Shown here piece by piece: positions 10,076 to 19,828 of a DNA stretch of 64,000 nucleotides (its first letter is position 1; each line of letters starts with the position of its first letter). Position numbers and translations under genes: made by a program. The stretch comes from Apostichopus japonicus. Lineage: Eukaryota > Echinodermata > Holothuroidea > Aspidochirotida > Stichopodidae. The notes beneath the pieces are model-generated. The model saw nothing but the letters and a program-made list of their open reading frames with translations. It did no database searches and was not told the origin of the DNA. The stretch lies in the NCBI RefSeq assembly GCF_037975245.1, contig NC_092574.1, positions 15,513,713-15,577,712 of the forward strand. Direction: 5' to 3'.

Positions 10076-10229
10076 CGTATGAACCACAAAAACTACTTTG
10101 GCATTTCCTAGTCTTTCAAAGTGTCTGTCAATGATGTAACCAGCCACATGAGTTTTTCCAGTCCCAGTCGGAGCGACCAGTACAGTGTTGAGGCCTCTTA
10201 TTGCTGGCTGAGCTCATTCTCTCTGATAA
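10076..10229 (-). CDS. RLR exon: Q-motif remnant, in-frame TGA, and motif I (APTGTGKT)
   Basis: The minus strand reads YQRE, then TGA, then AQPAIRGLNTVLVAPTGTG and KTHVAGYIIDRHFER, ending VVFVVHT before an ACG|GTACTG donor. APTGTGKT is the Walker A ATP-binding loop and VVFVVHT is motif Ia. The RLR Q motif usually reads Y-Q-x-E-L-A-x-P-A-L, so the stop at 10214-10216 occupies the conserved leucine position. The acceptor CTCTGCAG at 10230 gives this start. An alternative acceptor, GAGCTCAG, would begin the exon at 10207 and exclude the stop but also remove YQRE. The exon is part of an otherwise intact frame of 46 codons after the stop. Confidence 0.88.
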
Positions 10230-11205
10230 CTGCAGAGGGCTCCATACAGGGGCGAATCACTATCACCATTGTCATATACAGATCTATGAAAGAGGCGAAA
10301 ATATCCATCAGTTTTATATTTCCAGTATGATGTCAATTCTTTTAATTTTTCATCAGCAAAACAAAGATATTATTGAATTGGATTTTAAATAATTAATATA
10401 TATTACAAATACCACACAACCAACATGTGCATGTTTACATAACACTTCAGATTCAAAAATTACCATGACAACAGACATATTGTATGAATATTTCTTTAGT
10501 AAATATGTGTCATCCTGCTTGTTTTCTGAAAATTATGGAAGTATTAGATGGAATATGACTAATTTTACAAGATTATGTCATATGAATGTGGATTTGAGAT
10601 TTGTCACATAAAATGAGTTTTACTTTCACAGTTTCAATCACATGCAGTTATCTGGAAAATCAATCAAAACATGTAGTAACTCAAATCTGACCTAGAATTT
10701 GACAATTTTAGCTATACTTGCTAAAAAATGCCGGTTCTTAAGAAATCTACTGGCTAAAATCAAATGCTCACTGGTATATATCCTGAATTACAACACATTA
10801 CAGTTATTTTCCAGGCTTTTAAGAGCAGCACAATTAAATTTGCTGATAATAAGCAGTAATATACTGGGCAGTATATTAGGTAAAGAAGTCATCATTCCAA
10901 TTCTTTGACTGACGAAGGTTAACCCACTTTACCATGTCTTTAAAATAATACTGTCTACTGGCAGGTAATTGCTGGTGCCTTTTTTTATCTACTTGCAAAC
11001 AGCGAGATCCAAAGGAATTTAACCATTATATAGCTGAATTTCTAGGTTTGTCAATGCAATGGATGCCAGTGATTTAGGGTTTTATTATCTAAAATTAACC
11101 CAGTCACATACATGAGTTTGAATAGTGCTCAATGAACCTCAACATAATTGTATTGTATTGTAATTGAATCTTATTTGTCCGAGTGTTAAATTGAAGTATA
11201 TTTAC
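10230..11205 (-). other. RLR intron, nothing recognised
   Basis: A 976-bp AT-rich interval. No coding exon with the canonical L-R-x-Y-Q Q-motif lead was found on the minus strand. Small plus-strand frames (10121-10392, 10699-10908) are antisense to the helicase exon or unsupported. Confidence 0.6.
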
Positions 11206-11347
11206 AAGCAGGAAATAAAGGGTACAGGAAATTCACTTTCATGTAAGTCCACCATCGGTTTAGCAGGCCTGTTCAAGGAGGAGTGTAAACTTGCTTCTTC
11301 GTCTGTCTGGGAATGTTTGGCAAAGTTCCAGTTTGGACTATGACTAT
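11206..11347 (-). CDS. Probable linker exon upstream of the helicase
   Basis: After acceptor TTTTATTGCAG the minus strand is open for SHSPNWNFAKHSQTDEEASL followed by HSSLNRPAKPMVDLHES, a polar, low-hydrophobicity linker. Using the donor CTT|GTAAAT at 11205 the exon runs from phase 1 to phase 2, which fits the motif I exon start. An alternative donor AAA|GTGAAT at 11237 fits less well. No domain is recognised, and the join to the next upstream exon is unsettled. Confidence 0.55.
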
Positions 11348-11727
11348 CTGCAATAAAATATGAATGTATTCAAACTAAACCAAAAATCAAAATGTAATGC
11401 ACAAGTAAATATAGCCAGCTACTGGACAATATTGGCATTGATAATTATAAACAAAGAGGATTGGGTGTTACAGCAAGTTGCTGTAGGGCATCTTGGTGTC
11501 ACCCCCAGAAAAAAGTAAACTTTTAGACATTAAACAGTTTTTCTGAGGCATATTCTGAGGTATATTTAAGCAGTTAATTAAAGCAAGGAATGGTGGACCT
11601 CCAAACCCCTCCCCTGAATTTCCCCTTCCTTCTCATTTACATATTTCATAAACAATTATTTGCTATCATTGGTCAACAAGACCAAAAATCCAGTTGTAAA
11701 AATGTATGCTGAATGAAATTACTATCA

Positions 11728-11918
11728 TGTTCTGGTTGTTTCTGATATGCGGTCTAATGAGATAAGCTCAGGAGAGTTTCCACATTCTTCGAACTCTTCA
11801 ACGCTATAAGACTTGAACTGCTCTTCAAATGAGTTTAGTCCCTGATCAGATGCCTCTTCTGCTTGTGTCTTGCGCTTAGTTGATGTCTCCTCTTCTGGAA
11901 TTTGCTGGTATTTCATAG
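11728..11918 (-). CDS. Probable acidic linker exon (3' boundary uncertain)
   Basis: The acceptor CTATTTCTATTTTAG is strong and the exon starts in phase 1, fitting the 13066-13135 exon. It encodes MKYQQIPEEETSTKRKTQ followed by an E/S-rich stretch with SFEEQFKSYSVEEFEECG. This resembles the disordered linkers that separate RLR N-terminal domains from the helicase. I could not find a good donor before the stop at 11725-11727. A weak GAAT|GTGGAA near 11774 would keep phase 1. Confidence 0.5.
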
Positions 11919-12309
11919 CTAAAATAGAAATAGAGTAAATTCCAAACTAGGAAAAATGAAGAATTGTAATTGTGAGCCAAGCAAACTACATTCATTGTGA
12001 CCATGCACCACTGGTTGTTAAGCAAGGCTTGCCCCTCTACGTAACTATAGGTGTGTGTGCTGGATTCTCGGCAGCCAGCCTGATGACCAGGGATTCAAAG
12101 CGCTTTGAGATGGCAAAATCAAAACAAATCATCAAGTAAAATTACTCACAAGAAAACTTGAAAATGGTAAGTCGCAATAAGCTTGAATTGTTCAGAGATT
12201 AATAATACAGAATAGTGTCAGTATAACAAATAGGGGCCTCGGTCCATTGTCAAACCCTATCCAGGAGTTTTGGGGACTTATATATGAAAAGCTTGAATCT
12301 TTTTAAAAG

Positions 12310-12645
12310 TCAGGAGGTTAAAACAACCCTAGTGGTGCCAGTTTAACCGGCACCCTGACCCAATGGTAAATATGCTCTCGGAGTTGCCCAAAGGACCAGG
12401 GTATATGTTGAGGAGGTTAAAAGGTCCAGGGCACACAACAACCCTAGTGGTGCCAGTTTAACCGGCACCCTGACCCAATTGTAAATTATGCTCTCCGAGT
12501 TGCCCAAGGGACCAGGGTATATGTTGAGGAGGTTAAAAGGGCCAGGGCACACAACAACCCTAGTGGTGCCAATTTAACCAGCACCCTGACCCAATTGTAA
12601 ATATGCTCTCGGAGTTGCCTGAGGGACCAGGGTATATGTTGAGGC
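12310..12645 (+). repeat. Tandem repeat, three copies of about 116 bp
   Basis: AGTGGTGCCA occurs at 12331, 12446 and 12562. Each copy continues with TTTAACCGGCACCCTGACCC, GCTCTCGGAGTTGCC and GGTATATGTTGAGG. Overlapping minus-strand open frames here repeat the same peptide and are not genes. Confidence 0.9.
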
Positions 12646-12714
12646 CCCGGGAAACTAATCTCCAAAAAAGTTGGGCGTATCCGTCGCTGCATCAGTCCCT
12701 AATAGTTAACGGCA

Positions 12715-12905
12715 TATGTCCAGGGGTATATTCGTCCAGGTGGGTAGTTGTCTGGGGATTTTTGTCCTTGGGGGTATCTGTCAGGGTGGTAGTTGTCCTG
12801 GTGGGTAGTTGTCCAGGATGGTATTCGCCCGGGGGGTATCTGTCCTAATGGTAATCGTCCGGGGGGAATTGTCTGGAGGGAAATCGTCTGGGGGTATTTG
12901 TGTGA
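12715..12905 (+). repeat. G-rich degenerate minisatellite
   Basis: Short units of roughly 15-20 bp vary around TGTCC-GG(G)TGGGTA-TT/GT-, e.g. GTGGGTAGTTGTCC and GGGGGTATCTGTCC. The plus strand is conspicuously G/T rich and C poor, unlike its surroundings. Confidence 0.8.
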
Positions 12906-13065
12906 CCGCGGTCACGACTTTATTGTGGTACACCTATACCAAACATAAGATCTCTTCAAGTTATCCTTCTTTAGATATCATGTTTACAAGGTAGGCGTCA
13001 TATTCACACACATGCCCACTCAATGCACATACACACAGCAGCATGAATGCATTGGTTACGATTAC

Positions 13066-13135
13066 CGTCAAAACCATAAACCTGTCCAATTGTTCTGTAC
13101 AAAGCTGGAACCAAATCTTTCACAAATTTTCTTAA
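13066..13135 (-). CDS. Candidate exon of the N-terminal domain (KFVKDLVPALYRTIG)
   Basis: This 70-bp exon (phase 0 to 1) encodes 23 residues, LRKFVKDLVPALYRTIG then QVYGFD, a likely amphipathic helix. Acceptor TTTCAGAAAG and donor GACG|GTAATC are acceptable. It is phase-compatible with both the 13829-13926 exon upstream and the 11728-11918 exon downstream. Together with the upstream exon it faintly recalls the DP-x-G-x-x-W/L-R-x-x-A-x-x-L layout of a death-fold domain, but the match is too weak to call. Confidence 0.5.
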
Positions 13136-13608
13136 CTTTCTGAAATTTACATTCATTAGTCATTAGGGTGGTTATTTTATTCCACATACTAGCAGATTAC
13201 ATCCATTACTCTTCTCTAAGATAGTAGGCTATATTCATTTGTAGTGTATGTACTGGATTACAGCTAATTATGTTGCTCTGAAAACAGTCAGCAAAACAAA
13301 ACCCAGCCTCTGGGGCCTAGCACGGTTGCAGAGGGCCCTTGGCTTCTATGAACCCTGTATTGCTTCTTTCATCGAAACGAATCCTCCTCCTGAAATAATT
13401 ACTAAAATATATCTATTAATAATAATCCACTTTAAATACTAGGATCCTGTTTTAGATTTCATCTGAGATATATGTCACTGGAGTTCAGTCTGAAAAGTTG
13501 AATGTATGTCATGTGTGTTATTTTACATAATTAAAGGTCACTGGTATTGACCCCAACTTACACGCAATACAGGAGACCTTAAAGTGCAACATACTTTTTT
13601 TCCTGTGA

Positions 13609-13631
13609 AGGTCAAAGGTCATCTGAGGTCA
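13609..13631 (+). promoter_or_regulatory. Perfect DR1 nuclear-receptor half-site pair plus a third half-site
   Basis: AGGTCA-A-AGGTCA occurs at 13609-13621, followed 4 bp later by AGGTCA at 13626-13631. Such direct repeats with 1-bp spacing bind RXR/HNF4-type receptors. The intronic location and possible repeat origin make function unproven. Confidence 0.3.
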
Positions 13632-13828
13632 AAAGAATTTAAAGTTTGTAAACAGGTCCGTAGGAGTGCAAGAACTTTGCTAATCACATAAATTCAGCCC
13701 TGTCAAACATTCAAATATACTGCCTGCAGTGGTATATTAAACATATGACTTGTGGCAAGGATCTACTAAATAAGTTTGTCTGCCATAAAATGTCGACCAG
13801 TGTATTGTAAAGAAGCTTTATTACTTAC

Positions 13829-13926
13829 ATGACCAGTTGGTGTGTGTGGGTCTGCAAGGATTTCAAACACGTTGACATTAATACCAATGGCATATTTTCT
13901 TTTAGTGATCTGTAGGTGGAGTCCCA
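13829..13926 (-). CDS. Candidate N-terminal exon (VFEILADPHTPTGH)
   Basis: A textbook acceptor (polypyrimidine tract ending TTTATCATTCAG) and donor CAT|GTAAGT enclose 98 bp. The frame encodes GLHLQITKRKYAIGINVNV then FEILADPHTPTGH, phase 1 to 0. I do not recognise the domain. The L-x-D-P-x-x-P-x-G-H tail is loosely reminiscent of death domains, which precede helicases in some invertebrate RLRs, but this is inference. Confidence 0.6.
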
Positions 13927-14116
13927 CTGAATGATAAAGGAGATTAGGATAAGAAATATATATCAAGTGTATTCATAGTTTATTTTAATTAATGTGAGAT
14001 TATTTAAAGTTGCACAGCTACTTTAAGTGGGATTAACATCGCTTTTTGATTCCTTGCCTGAAGGTAAAATCTATGTGATGGTGATTGCGTGTGTGTGCGT
14101 GTGTGTGTATGTATGT

Positions 14117-15030
14117 GGCGCCCTTGGCTCGTAAACATGATAACTGAAGAATGGCAAGTTGGATTGAAGTCATACTGAGTACATAGATGCGCCATACTAA
14201 GTAAAAGAACCCTATTGATTTTGGTACTCATCTAACGAATAACAATGAGGTCAGGGGGTCAAACATAAAAATCTTCAAATGCTAATAACTCCGCAACCAA
14301 AAGTCAGAATTTATTTATACTTGGTATTAATATGTTGGTAGATAGCAGGTACATTTTGATATATGTTCAAGTTGATATCATGCATATTTAATAGGGAGCG
14401 GGCTTAAAGTTGATTTACACTAAAATAGCTTGTCAACACAGTAACTGGACAATGAGAAGTTAATTGGATTGAAGTCATACTTGAAACATTTATGCGCCAT
14501 AGTAAGTAGAAGAACCCTATTGATTTTGGTACTCATCTAACGAATAACAATGAGGTCACTGAGTCAAACGTAAAAATCTTCAAATGCTAATAACTCCGCA
14601 ACCAAAAGTCAGAATTTATCTAGATACTTTATATTAATATGTTGGTAGATAGCAGGTACATTGTGATGTATGTTCAAGTTGATATAAATGCATATTTATT
14701 AGGTGGTGGGGCTTAAGTTGATTTTCACTAAACTGATAGCTTGTTAACACGGTAACAGAACCACGACAAGTTGGATTGAAGTCATACTTGGTACATATAT
14801 GCGCCATTGTGAGTAGAAGAGCCCCATTGATTTTGGTGCACATATCAAGAATATTAATGAGGTCACAGGGTCAAATGTAAACATTTTCAGAATTGAATCA
14901 AACTTTGTGTGAAGTTGTCAATAGATAGCGGGTACATGATAATGAATGTTTGATGTGATATTATGAACATTGATTAGTGGGCAGGGCTTGAGTTGATTTT
15001 TGCTAAAAATAGCTTAAAAACATGTTAAGT
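14117..15030 (+). repeat. Three tandem copies of a 306-bp repeat
   Basis: GATTGAAGTCATACT recurs at 14162, 14468 and 14774. Copies share TATGCGCCAT, GTAGAAGAACCC, ATTGATTTTGGT, CTCCGCAACCAAAAGTC (first two), GATAGC-GGTACAT and a GGGCTT-AGTTGATTTTCACTAAA tail. A (GT)n tract precedes the array at 14086-14112. It lies in an intron of the RLR N-terminal exon chain. Confidence 0.9.
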
Positions 15031-15179
15031 TAACATAGTTAGTAGATATAGGTCCACAGTCAGTGAAAGAACCTTGCTGATCAATTTATTCAATAATGAC
15101 GAAAGCTTGGGATTAAAATCTAAATTGGCAAAATCACAATATGCCCATTGGCTTTCTGGTTATATGATCACACACTAAC

Positions 15180-15257
15180 CGATATCAACCTTGGTGATCT
15201 TAATCTTTTTCAGTAGTGATACACCACATTCACCAGTAGAGCCCTTAATTGGTCCCC
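15180..15257 (-). CDS. Candidate N-terminal exon (GPIKGSTGECGVSLLKK)
   Basis: This 78-bp exon (phase 1 to 1) lies between acceptor TGTGTGTTCAAG and donor ATCG|GTTAGT. It encodes GPIKGSTGECGVSLLKKIKI then TKVDI. It joins in frame to the exons on either side (MYMG|GPIK and KVDI|VGLH). The family is not recognised. Confidence 0.55.
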
Positions 15258-15713
15258 CTTGAACACACAGATAGACCTCTTAGTCAGATTACTCTTGCAG
15301 CAAGGTCAACAGCTCAACTTTTACCTTAATGAAAGTACTTTTCACCACCAAACATGCATTTTACATGTTAATTCGGCAGCTGCTAAATACAATTTGACAT
15401 CATACATCTCAATAAAGAAGCTGCATACATACCTTTGGTAGGGAATATCTCAAACTTCTGTATGTGTACATTGAAATGCTTTCAAGTCCATTACAATATG
15501 CAATCATGCCTTTAAGCAGGAAAATTGGAACATGTTGCGGATACTCGACCTGAGCAGAATATCTTTAACATGGGTTGACCATGTAAATTTTATATCAATT
15601 GGGCATATATATATATATACTGGTTACAAGTCTCAATAAATCCATGTTTTTAAACATGTTATTGTATACATCAAATTCATATGAAATCATGACGTGATAA
15701 AAAAAATACTTAC

Positions 15714-15836
15714 CCATGTACATACCATCATGATAGCAACCGCTATGTTGACCAACGATCTCCTGCATCCTGCATTCAGATATGTTGACACTGCATTTGA
15801 CTAAAACAGCTATACCACCTGCACTTTTCTGAAGAA
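15714..15836 (-). CDS. Candidate N-terminal exon (QHSGCYHDGMYM)
   Basis: This 123-bp exon, phase 1 to 1, is bounded by acceptor ATCTTGGCAG and an excellent GG|GTAAGTA donor. It encodes 40 residues: LQKSAGGIAVLVKCSVNI followed by SECRMQEIVGQHSGCYHDGM. Four cysteines and a hydrophobic beta-like stretch are visible. It joins in frame with the 16332-16466 exon. I do not recognise the fold. Confidence 0.65.
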
Positions 15837-16331
15837 CTGCCAAGATGACTGAGCTTTAAATTTAGGTGTGGAAAATACAAGTTTTCTTGAAAATTGAAAT
15901 GAATATAACAGGTTCATTATCAGAGCTTACATAACATAAATTATAGGCCTACAGTACTTTCATTATTCTTTTTTTCGTAATATGAGTATTGTACTTCCAA
16001 GTCCTGGTGTGTTTGAAATTCTCGCCAGGGATACTCAAGAGGTGATTCCCTTCAACCCATAATTGTTCAGGCCACCTGTTTGATAGTTAAAGATAGTTTA
16101 AGAATCATCCAAGTTAACAGCAAAGTTGAAACGTCTTTCAAAAGTAAAATTACTCTCCTGTCAACCGAGGGGGAATCTGCGATTTGGAATTGGAAACTCA
16201 GGGAATAAAGGTAGGCTTAGTGTGTTTGAGGAAAACTCGTCAAAAAGATCCCATAAACACATATCGAAACACTGCTGATTATTCATGTCAACAGAATATT
16301 TTGGATAGGCTGGAGCTAAATTGTCACTTAC

Positions 16332-16466
16332 CCCACATGATCCCATCTCTCTCTTTAACACGTGCTATGATGGCTGTGTTTGGCTCCATTTCAATGAGAT
16401 TGAAAGTACATACAACAGCATCTTTGTTGATCTCTGCTTCATCCTTGTTATCCACAAGTACCAAAT
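16332..16466 (-). CDS. Candidate N-terminal exon (FNLIEMEPNTAIIARVKERD)
   Basis: This 135-bp exon, phase 1 to 1, has acceptor TTATCACCAAAG and donor GGG|GTAAGTG. It encodes 44 residues, including LVLVDNKDEAEINKDAVV and FNLIEMEPNTAIIARVKERD. The alternating hydrophobic pattern suggests beta strands. Function unknown. The overlapping plus-strand frames (16184-16563) are its shadows. Confidence 0.65.
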
Positions 16467-17013
16467 CTTTGGTGATAACAAAATAAAAGAAAATATTGAT
16501 ATCAGCCTAGTATTTGTAACAAACTTGTTTATGCCATTTTTAGGTTTGAGCCATGCATATTAAGTAAATATTTATAGGTAGGCCTAGGGTGAATAACATT
16601 CATGTTGCCTGTGGAATTGTATGCCTGAACATGCACCCCTACCCTAAGTACGTATACTAGCTACTACTTTTGCTAGTTCACTAGTTTTGTAGGCAAACAT
16701 CCCTACCGCAAGTATGTACTACTTGTTCAAAAGTTTGCAAGAAGTATATAGGCCTAACGTTGGGCATATTCCTACCTTCCTCAATATGTATTGTTACTTA
16801 TATTAAACTATGGCCAAGCCTATAGTATAGAAAATAACTAGGCGTAGTACTACGGGCCTAGTCCTATATAGCAAGGTGTAGTATGTTGATAGTAATACAA
16901 TTATTATATGTAGGCTGACCGAAGTCGCGTACGTACAACCGCCTCTCGGTATGATATCTTTTTTATGAGAAGTGATAAACATACTCAATATCAACTCCAA
17001 AATAAATGACTAC

Positions 17014-17110
17014 CGGTTTCAACTAAATCTCTGAATTCCCTGAACACCACAACTTTCCTTGTTTCATTTGGAACGAATAATCGGCATTTAGCAACCTTAT
17101 TTCCCGTCTC
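17014..17110 (-). CDS. Candidate first recognised exon, 5' boundary and start codon unknown
   Basis: The minus-strand frame KVAKCRLFVPNETRKVVVF then REFRDLVET runs from just after an in-frame TGA (17114-17116) to donor ACCG|GTAGTC. It ends in phase 1 and so fits the next exon. No in-frame ATG and no clear acceptor were found, so either a further 5' exon exists or the start lies elsewhere. Confidence 0.4.
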
Positions 17111-17526
17111 GTCTCATCGCGGCAATGTATCATACTGTCCTATAATAATTACCGGTACTACTTTGGACCAATTAGGAGTGCCGGTTTCAATGACGTTTTC
17201 TATTTGGACGGTTAGAAGATAAATATGGAAGGAGATTGGGCGACACAGTTACTTCAAATTCAGCTGACATTTTGTTTCTGAAATTTCGGCTTCCTCGAAA
17301 TTTGGAGACTTTTTATCTCGAAACGTCGACTGTTCATCTTGAAATATTCAAGTAAATTTCATTTCAGCTATTTGTTGATATTTTACATTTTTGGCCAAGT
17401 TTTCTAATAAAGTATTGAACTTTAGGCTTTTTGAATTGTATGTCAAATTTCGGTTTTTATCAGTAAATATAGCTTTTTCATTCGGCCTTTATTGATATTG
17501 TGACGGGACAAAATTCCACCTAAAAC

Positions 17527-18532
17527 CATAGGCGTACGAGGCGGGGGGGGGGGCAGGGGGGCAGACTGCCCCCAAATTTCGAGAGGACAAGAAATTCGGG
17601 CAAAAGTCCTGAAAAATTCGGGCAGCCTAATAGGAGAAACATATATATATATATATATATATAAATATGTAGTAGCTTGCCCGAATCTTTTTCATATTTT
17701 TGCCCGGAATTTCCGTGGAGAGCGCTCTGTGTTATTTGTTTTGTGACATTAATATTAATAGAGGCCTAATGATTTTCTTTATTTAGCATCATGATGCCCG
17801 AATATTTCCGTGTAACACCACCGTAAGCGCAGCTCATCTGGGCTACCACGCTTTTTGTACTATCGCCCAAATGTATTAACAGGGAACGCCGCTCACAATC
17901 GTGGTGACAAGAATGCATGGAGATTAGCAGTCTCTGAAGTGAAAAAAAACCCGCAGAAAACATTTTTTCTAACTAGTGAACTGTATACCTGGACATCCCA
18001 GACATGAGTGTATATAAGAAACATTTTCTATTTCATGGATGGTGGGGGGGGGGGGGGGATGCATACAAGCCTAAAAGTACAGGTTTATCATATTCTTTGA
18101 TATTTTTTTATACTTTTTTTGTGAGACAAATTGCAGTCTCACCCGACACAGCGACATTTTCCAGCCTACCTGTCGTTGAACAATGTATGTTTTTCTGGAG
18201 GTAGCTGAGAACTGTGTTAAAATAATACTGTAACTAAAGTGGAGTTGAAAAATATACTGTCCTAGTTTTACTCGTCAAAGTGATGTTACCATTTTTTTTT
18301 TTTTTTGGGTAAGTGTAAATTTCTAAACGTGAGATTATAAAATAAAAAATGTTTAGATGCAACTTGCTAGGCCTCAGAATTGCCATTTCCGGCAATCTGA
18401 AAGACATATTTTGCCAAAAAATTCTTGTACGCTACGCGCCAACCGATGGTGGCGCTCCGCTGGGATAGTGTCACGGGAAATTTCGGGCGCAAAAGTTTCT
18501 GCCCCCAACCGAAATGGTCCCGTACGCCTATG
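17527..18532 (+). mobile_element. Complete 1.0-kb non-autonomous TIR element, hAT-like, with 8-bp target duplication
   Basis: The left end is CATAGGCGTACGAGG and the right end CCCGTACGCCTATG, giving a perfect 12-bp terminal inverted repeat. CCTAAAAC flanks both ends exactly (17519-17526 and 18533-18540). An 8-bp duplication with CA...TG termini is the behaviour of the hAT superfamily. The interior has a G12 run, an (AT)n tract, a T15 run near 18292 and no transposase frame, so mobility would have relied on an enzyme supplied elsewhere. The left edge of the window carries a second copy. Confidence 0.88.
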
Positions 18533-18889
18533 CCTAAAACGTAGAAATGTTGACCAAATAAGGTGTTTAAATGATTCTTATTATTATTAAAATTGTTACT
18601 TGGAATGGTTACTACCTGAAGCAGAGAAAATTATCATTTGCCGCTAATAGAAATGATCCATATGTTTGATCTAGCACTGCCGTGGAGTGCATATATCCCA
18701 AAATGACGAAGTCATTCAACCACAAGAAATGATGCGCAGAACCTACAGGAGATTCTTGGTCTAGCCATGGAGCTATAATCTTTTCATAGCTCAATGGTCT
18801 AGCTTCCAACAGCTTAGTATGTGTGGTTGACTGACTTCGATGAAAGACAAGACAAGAAACATCCATATTCATGAGGTAAGGCACGCGAC

Positions 18890-18986
18890 AGACGCGCTTG
18901 GCGGGAACTTCAACTTAGACTTTAGGAAGAGAAGCAGTCCAGTGATACCTTGTATACAGACTGATGCGGGTTGCTTTGCAGTTACG
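18890..18986 (+). other. Possible 5' non-coding exon of a plus-strand transcript
   Basis: A short CpG-containing stretch (GACGCGCTTGGCGGGAAC) leads to a consensus donor, TTACG|GTAAGT, at 18986/18987. It sits downstream of no recognised promoter motif. Support rests only on the donor and base composition. Confidence 0.2.
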
Positions 18987-19322
18987 GTAAGTTGAGGAAT
19001 CTAAATAGCGTATCTTAATTTAGTTACTTTTCCTTTGTTTTGGCTGAGGAATGCAATACATCTTAAAGAGATTGCTAATAATGTGCGTAACTGTAAAATA
19101 ATTATAACACCATATGCATGTAAACAGAAGGCAATTGTGTCAGATATTTTAAGTGCAACGTTGTTGGCCTTCACTCAATGGTAATGCTAAGAGTAGGCCT
19201 AATCTGTATAAGCCTATAGCAAGTAAAGATCAACTTACATCTAGGAATTTGTAGTCACATATTCCTGGTCTACTGTTTGTAAAGATGCAAGGGGAGAACT
19301 ATGTCAGTAGAGCATATACTTC

Positions 19323-19828
19323 CAGGGATGTGCCCAGGATTTCCTGAGTACCGGGTATACTGATCGCCGTCCTGGGGGAGGGATGTAAGGGTAGGGAGTG
19401 TCCCCACCCCCGATTTCTTGAAAGGTGCTCAGATGCCAAATGCTGGTACTTGTGTAGCTTTTTAAGCACATACACAAGACCTAGTTTTGCTAAAATTTCC
19501 TTTTTTTAATTCTTTTTAGTGAAATATATTACGTACGTGGTAAAAGTTACTAGTTAACTAATAACTTCAAATTTTTTCAAAGAGATTTTACAAGGGACCG
19601 ATTGAGAGTCGTAAGCAATGTTTCTCGCAAGCGTAACTGATGCATTATTAGTCTGTATGATTTTGGCATAGGCTACGCTCAATTTATGTTGAATATTATG
19701 TTAGGTATGCCGGGATTTTCGATGAAAATAGTACTGGACGGGATTCACGATTTTTAAGACAGTGCCGGGCGGTAATGTTTAGTGCTGGGCGGGGCCGCCC
19801 AGTGCCGCCCAGCGTGGGCACACCCCTG
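19323..19828 (+). mobile_element. Short TIR element (about 506 bp), non-autonomous
   Basis: The left end is CAGGGATGTGCCCAGG and the right end CCTGGGCGGC-type text finishing GTGGGCACACCCCTG; the outer 13 bp are inverted repeats with one mismatch. TACTTCCA occurs at 19317-19324 and again at 19829-19836, a probable target duplication overlapping the left CA. The interior mentions CAGTGCCGCCCAG twice near its right end. No coding content. Confidence 0.65.

Larger units (their letters stand above)
387..10229 (-). other. RIG-I-like receptor (RLR) helicase locus, 3' part missing from window, possibly a pseudogene
   Basis: Six exons with GT/AG borders spell the first RecA domain and the start of the Hel2i insert of an RLR-type DExH RNA helicase. 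In this family the domain binds double-stranded viral RNA in the cytoplasm and hydrolyses ATP. Recognised in order: a YQRE Q-motif remnant, motif I APTGTGKT, LVLTAQVLLN (Ib/Ic), GHPFKRIM (just after motif II), GMTASIGTG (motif III), DPFRDVLEALM and YENWVITFQKE (Hel2i). Motifs IV-VI and the C-terminal regulatory domain would lie left of base 387. Two lesions argue for a decayed or misassembled copy: an in-frame TGA at 10214-10216 and no exon carrying DECH between 9228 and 8631. The family call is strong; functional status is open. Confidence 0.88.

Noticed and set aside
10121-10392. Plus-strand open frames over the motif I exon
   Set aside because: Shadows of the minus-strand helicase exon, whose Walker A sequence is unambiguous.
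12000-12125. Possible tRNA-derived SINE (GGGATTCAAAGCGCTTTGAGA)
   Set aside because: The CGCTTTGAG-type text is suggestive, but I could not identify A and B boxes or a tail, so no SINE was called.
18612-18884. 90-codon minus-strand open frame
   Set aside because: No recognised domain, no splice or promoter support, and length compatible with chance.
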